NCBI GenBank assembly: GCA_910589655.1
Contig: CAJUTJ010000146.1
Span: forward strand, 1-64,000
Reading direction: 5' to 3'
Length of the DNA stretch: 64,000 nucleotides
From: an uncultured Acetatifactor sp.
Lineage (GTDB): Bacteria > Bacillota > Clostridia > Lachnospirales > Lachnospiraceae
The translations under genes and the position numbers were made by a program. This document shows, piece after piece, positions 63,141 through 64,000 of the stretch (position 1 is the stretch's first letter; each line of letters starts with the position of its first letter). The notes beneath the pieces were generated by a model. The model had not been told where the DNA came from. It saw nothing but the letters and a program-made list of their open reading frames with translations, and made no database searches.

Positions 63141-63163
63141 GGCAGAACCGTTTTGGTTCTGCC
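63141..63163 (-). terminator. Terminator of the minus-strand membrane-protein gene
   Basis: GGCAGAACC and GGTTCTGCC pair perfectly (9 bp, 5-base loop); on the minus strand it is followed by AAATTATTATTTT. The hairpin is almost identical to the one at 61195-61217. Confidence 0.7.
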
Positions 63164-63176
63164 TTATTGTAATATC

Positions 63177-63653
63177 TTATTTTATCGGTTTTGCTCCGGC
63201 TTTTTCCTGAGCGGCTTCCAAAGCACGCTTGAAACGGCTCTTCTTCTTGGGGGGCTGGATTTCCTGCTTTCCATGCAGCCCTTTTACCTCTAAGATGTAA
63301 ATTCCGCTGACAACGGCTTTAACTTCTTTTTTGACGGGTACGGAGTCAAAGATTTTGTCCTCACAGATCAGGGACATAATCTGGGGTCCCACTTTGGCCT
63401 TGACAATGGGCATTTTAGACCCCCGCATAAGTCTGGGAACCTGATCCATAACGATTTGCGGTAAGCCGGCATCCCGCATTTTCATCCGCTTTTTGTCAAT
63501 AATAAGCATGGAGAAGGTTTGTCTGTTTGCGTTTAAGATTTCTTGCTGTTCCGCCTGTTTTTTCTGTGCCTTCTTGCCGAGAAAATAGAGCACAATGACA
63601 GCAATCGTCAGCACAACGGCAATGACGATCAATGTGATGACCCACGGTTTCAT
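63177..63653 (-). CDS. Single-pass membrane protein of unknown function
   Basis: 158 residues: one N-terminal membrane helix (about 4-26), a Lys/Gln coiled linker (29-40), a small conserved-looking beta domain (RQTFSMLIIDKKRMKM, VPRLMRGSKMPIVKAKVGP, VKKEVKAVVSGIYILEVKG) and a basic Lys/Pro tail. The layout, cytoplasmic domain on a membrane helix, is reminiscent of YajC-type proteins, but no family is recognised. AGGAGG precedes the ATG by about 9 bases. Confidence 0.75.
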   Translation of the reverse strand: MKPWVITLIVIAVVLTIAVIVLYFLGKKAQKKQAEQQEILNANRQTFSMLIIDKKRMKMRDAGLPQIVMDQVPRLMRGSKMPIVKAKVGPQIMSLICEDKIFDSVPVKKEVKAVVSGIYILEVKGLHGKQEIQPPKKKSRFKRALEAAQEKAGAKPIK

Positions 63654-63886
63654 AGGGTTAACCTCCTATTCCGGTTCCGTTCCCGCATTTCAATGCTTTT
63701 TTCCTGAGAAGGAGGGATGAGTGTTTCCGTTTCGGAACCGTTTCCTGATTTATATTTTGTATTCCTGCGGAAAATGAGCCATAGAGATGTGTAATCCCCC
63801 GTCCGGCGAATGCCGCAGGCATTGACTTTCCGTTCATGCGGTATGGGCGGCATGAACCATAGAAAATCTTTTTGTGATTTATGTTT

Positions 63887-63916
63887 ATTGTAGCATATGA
63901 ACATGGGGGTAAGCAA
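63887..63916 (-). promoter_or_regulatory. Candidate promoter of the membrane-protein gene
   Basis: On the minus strand TTGCTT (63916-63911), 18-base spacer, TACAAT (63892-63887). It would give a leader of about 230 bases to the start at 63653. The 347 bases from 63654 to the window end otherwise show no gene. Confidence 0.45.
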
Positions 63917-64000
63917 TAAAACATTTTACAGTTTTCATGGTTTTTTCACAAAAGTATGATACACTATATCAGAAAAGTATTTGTCTCGCTTAGTCAGACG

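Noticed and set aside
1..64000. rRNA, tRNA, prophage or integrated plasmid
   Set aside because: No conserved RNA gene segments, phage structural genes, integrases or transposase genes were recognised on either strand.

Overview
The window looks like chromosome of a spore-forming Lachnospiraceae-type Clostridium (Firmicutes, probably gut-associated). The reasons are strong AGGAGG ribosome-binding sites with TTG/GTG starts, sporulation genes (spoVT and a sipL-type DUF3794-LysM gene), a T-box-controlled ileS, sigma-A promoters of TTGACA/TATAAT type, and several protein types typical of that family. No rRNA, tRNA, prophage, CRISPR array or complete insertion sequence was recognised. All assignments come from reading the sequence; no database search was run.

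Region by region. 1-10.3 kb: an oligosaccharide-uptake and breakdown locus with a lipoprotein binding protein, two LplB/LplC-type permeases, a cytoplasmic beta-propeller protein resembling PL11 rhamnogalacturonan lyases, a six-hairpin glycosidase-like protein and a GH28 enzyme; a 35-bp minisatellite precedes the GH28 gene. 10.5-16.2 kb: pth-mfd, a 37-codon gene and a KdgK-type sugar kinase. 16.2-22 kb: a divergent cluster of a GT-C glycosyltransferase, DUF4956 and a VTC polyphosphate-polymerase domain (minus strand) facing a large CotH-kinase/lamin-tail protein (plus strand). 22-31.9 kb: spoVT, a GGDEF protein, T-box-ileS, glgP and a phosphoesterase lipoprotein. 32-44 kb: an aconitase-family hydratase with a structured leader, SseB-like and EF-hand-like proteins, a MATE pump, an orphan sugar-binding lipoprotein, a degenerate LytM-domain protein, an amidohydrolase and a GH9-Ig-like lipoprotein. 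44.3-50 kb: ddl-murF, a VanR/VanS-like two-component pair and plsC. 50-56 kb: small envelope proteins, pyrC-pyrK-pyrD and sipL. 56-64 kb: a conserved unknown, ispE, a GntR regulator, murI, a DUF1934 gene, an AHH-nuclease-like orphan, a large methyltransferase and a single-pass membrane protein.

The most interesting signal is non-coding. Three elements of 133-141 bp (19344-19484, 37046-37178, 50524-50656) have inverted terminal repeats of 13-16 bp, abutting 8-bp direct repeats that look like target duplications, and an internal train of hairpins. The second and third are about 95% identical in opposite orientation. The first is a diverged relative with the same layout. A fourth, decayed relative (22756-22794) keeps the central hairpin with a compensatory base-pair change. 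This looks like a MITE family whose transcript could fold. Other intergenic regions (10381-10501, 34628-34743, 49701-49892, 52720-52799) carry further hairpin trains. Short tandem repeats are also frequent, both inside and outside genes.

A second non-coding candidate is the leader at 32186-32312, a multi-helix fold bracketed by exact 20-nt direct repeats upstream of the hydratase.
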